Shown one piece after another: positions 6,828 to 7,427 of a stretch of DNA of 7,427 nt (positions are counted from its first letter, which is position 1; each line of letters begins with the position of its first letter). The DNA is from an uncultured Bacteroidales bacterium (GTDB lineage Bacteria > Bacteroidota > Bacteroidia > Bacteroidales > Paludibacteraceae). The notes under the pieces were generated by a model, which was not told where the DNA came from, searched no databases, and was given only the letters and a program-made list of their open reading frames with translations. Location of the stretch: the NCBI GenBank assembly GCA_937886455.1, contig CALGCU010000199.1, positions 1-7,427 of the forward strand, read 5' to 3'. The position numbers and the translations under genes were made by a program.

Positions 6828-6841
6828 ACCACACACACCCA

Positions 6842-7264
6842 TCAAAAAGTACGTTCCTCATACTCCTCAATAGACTGGCGCCACTTCTCCGAAATCGGTT
6901 TGGTGCAATTATTCTTAAAGTCAAACCCCACCATAATTGTGCGACACACGCATTTATCTTGTCCGGTCTTGGTATCCACTATTCGCTGTTTGAGAGAAAA
7001 ACTCTTGTTTCCTATTGACTCCACGCGCGTTTCAACAGCAATTTCATCTGTAAGAAAAACAGGAGAAATAAAGTCAACATCTATATGCGCCACCACAATA
7101 TCCACCTCCTTTTGTTCCACCTTTCTTCCCTTATTCAATGTCTCAAAATAAGCAGTTTTGCCTAAATCATAGAAAGATAGATAAACGGAATTATTCACAT
7201 GACCTAAGGCATCCGTATCATTAAAACGAAGTTGTACCGGAATACTATGTTTATATTTTTCCAT
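6842..7264 (-). CDS. Acyl-CoA thioesterase, FadM/YbgC (4HBT) type
   Basis: A 140-residue single hotdog-domain protein, the normal length for the 4HBT family. The N-terminal signature RFNDTDALGHVNNSVYLSFYD at residues 13-33 (shown split: RFNDTDALG, HVNNSVYLSFYD) contains the catalytic-type D18 and the GHVNN helix cap of FadM-like enzymes. The conserved ISPVFLTDEI segment lies at about 66-75. The likely reaction is hydrolysis of a cytoplasmic acyl-CoA; chain length cannot be predicted. It is transcribed toward the PaaI-type thioesterase. The start at 7264 lies 22 bases downstream of a perfect -7 element, leaving a leader of roughly 15 nt. No other start fits the family alignment better. Confidence 0.9.
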   Translation of the reverse strand: MEKYKHSIPVQLRFNDTDALGHVNNSVYLSFYDLGKTAYFETLNKGRKVEQKEVDIVVAHIDVDFISPVFLTDEIAVETRVESIGNKSFSLKQRIVDTKTGQDKCVCRTIMVGFDFKNNCTKPISEKWRQSIEEYEERTF

Positions 7265-7286
7265 AAAAGAGTTTTATTTAAAAAGA

Positions 7287-7318
7287 CAAAGATAGTGCAA
7301 ACCGAGCGAAGAATCAAA
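7287..7318 (-). promoter_or_regulatory. Consensus promoter P1 of the FadM-type thioesterase gene
   Basis: On the minus strand: TTTG (complement of 7315-7318), exactly 20 nt, then TATCTTTG (complement of 7287-7294). Both elements match the Bacteroidota consensus perfectly. The -7 box ends 22 bases before the start codon. The -33 element lies inside the stem of the palindromic repeat. Confidence 0.88.
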
Positions 7319-7364
7319 TCCAAGCTTGCTTGAGATTTGATTATTCCGAGGTGCAGCCTATCTT
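7289..7364. repeat. Palindromic intergenic repeat, complete copy
   Basis: Outer arms AAGATAG (7289-7295) and CTATCTT (7358-7364) enclose TGCA/TGCA sub-arms and a central stem. The central stem pairs AATCAAATC (7312-7320) with GATTTGATT (7334-7342), then CAAGC (7321-7325) with GCTTG (7328-7332) across a TT loop, with one bulged A. The whole ~76-bp unit is an imperfect palindrome without an open frame of its own. It resembles intergenic repeats I recall from Bacteroides and Prevotella genomes, but this was not searched. A second, cut-off copy follows. Confidence 0.75.
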
Positions 7365-7366
7365 GG
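7336..7366 (+). promoter_or_regulatory. Possible outward promoter on the opposite arm of the repeat
   Basis: TTTG at 7336-7339, 19 nt, then TATCTTGG at 7359-7366, one mismatch from TAnnTTTG. It follows from the palindromic symmetry of the element and would read rightward, out of the window. Functional only if the mismatch and spacing are tolerated. Confidence 0.3.
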
Positions 7367-7373
7367 CCGTAGG

Positions 7374-7405
7374 CAAAGATAGTGCAAGGTGAGTGAAATA
7401 GCAAA
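7374..7405 (-). promoter_or_regulatory. Consensus promoter P2, upstream of P1
   Basis: On the minus strand: TTTG (complement of 7402-7405), exactly 20 nt, then TATCTTTG (complement of 7374-7381). It has the same perfect elements and spacing as P1, 87 bases further upstream. A transcript from here would run through the complete palindromic repeat before reaching the thioesterase gene. Confidence 0.7.
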
Positions 7406-7427
7406 ATAAGTTTACTTTATTTTGCAT
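7376..7427. repeat. Palindromic intergenic repeat, second copy cut by the window end
   Basis: Repeats the left part of the 7289-7364 unit: AAGATAGTGCAA, then GTGAGTGAA in place of CCGAGCGAA, then a stem of different sequence (GCAAAATAA at 7401-7409 with TTATTTTGC at 7417-7425). The stem sequence has changed, but pairing is kept. The right arm should lie just beyond the window. Between the copies, 7358-7382 can fold as CTATCTT-G-GCC / GGC-A-AAGATAG. Confidence 0.65.

Noticed and set aside
7204..7404. Minus-strand open frame of 66 codons through the promoter repeats
   Set aside because: It overlaps two consensus promoters, a palindromic repeat and the start of the thioesterase gene; it is not protein-like.
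7287..7427. CRISPR array suggested by the repeated CAAAGATAGTGCAA
   Set aside because: Only two copies, each embedded in a palindrome with promoter elements; no regular repeat-spacer pattern.

Overview
The window looks like a piece of a Bacteroidales (Bacteroidota) chromosome. Three things point there: promoters of the Bacteroidota primary-sigma type (TTTG, about 20 nt, TAnnTTTG), genes without clear Shine-Dalgarno sites, and protein features typical of that order, such as the long hydrophilic loop in MraY and the signal-peptide-bearing decarboxylase beta subunit. I cannot name genus or species. Overall composition is moderately AT-rich; the first ~250 bases are clearly richer in GC.

Positions 1-3292 hold a sodium-pumping biotin-dependent decarboxylase operon on the plus strand. 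It contains the C-terminal half of a carboxyltransferase (mmdA-like), a small OadG-family membrane subunit (mmdD-like), a biotin carrier (mmdC-like) and the membrane beta subunit (mmdB-like). The gene order matches methylmalonyl-CoA decarboxylase operons. The expected job is (S)-methylmalonyl-CoA to propionyl-CoA plus CO2 with Na+ export, the last energy-conserving step of the succinate-to-propionate pathway. The biotin carrier is unusual: it has two complete biotinyl domains joined by an Ala/Pro/Lys linker. A strong terminator closes the operon.

Positions 3293-3720 are non-protein-coding. They hold the operon terminator, a converging tRNA-Pro(GGG) gene on the minus strand with its own terminator and a good promoter, and the probable promoter and leader of the next operon.

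Positions 3721-6827 hold mraY, murD and a PaaI-type hotdog thioesterase as one plus-strand operon (6-nt gap, then a 4-nt ATGA overlap). MraY makes lipid I and MurD adds D-Glu to UDP-MurNAc-L-Ala. The pair normally sits inside the dcw cell-division and wall cluster; here that cluster is interrupted on both sides.

Positions 6842-7264 encode a second hotdog thioesterase, of FadM/YbgC type, on the minus strand, convergent with the first. Its upstream region, 7287 to the window end, holds one complete and one cut-off copy of a palindromic intergenic repeat. Each copy carries a perfect TTTG-N20-TATCTTTG promoter aimed at the thioesterase gene.
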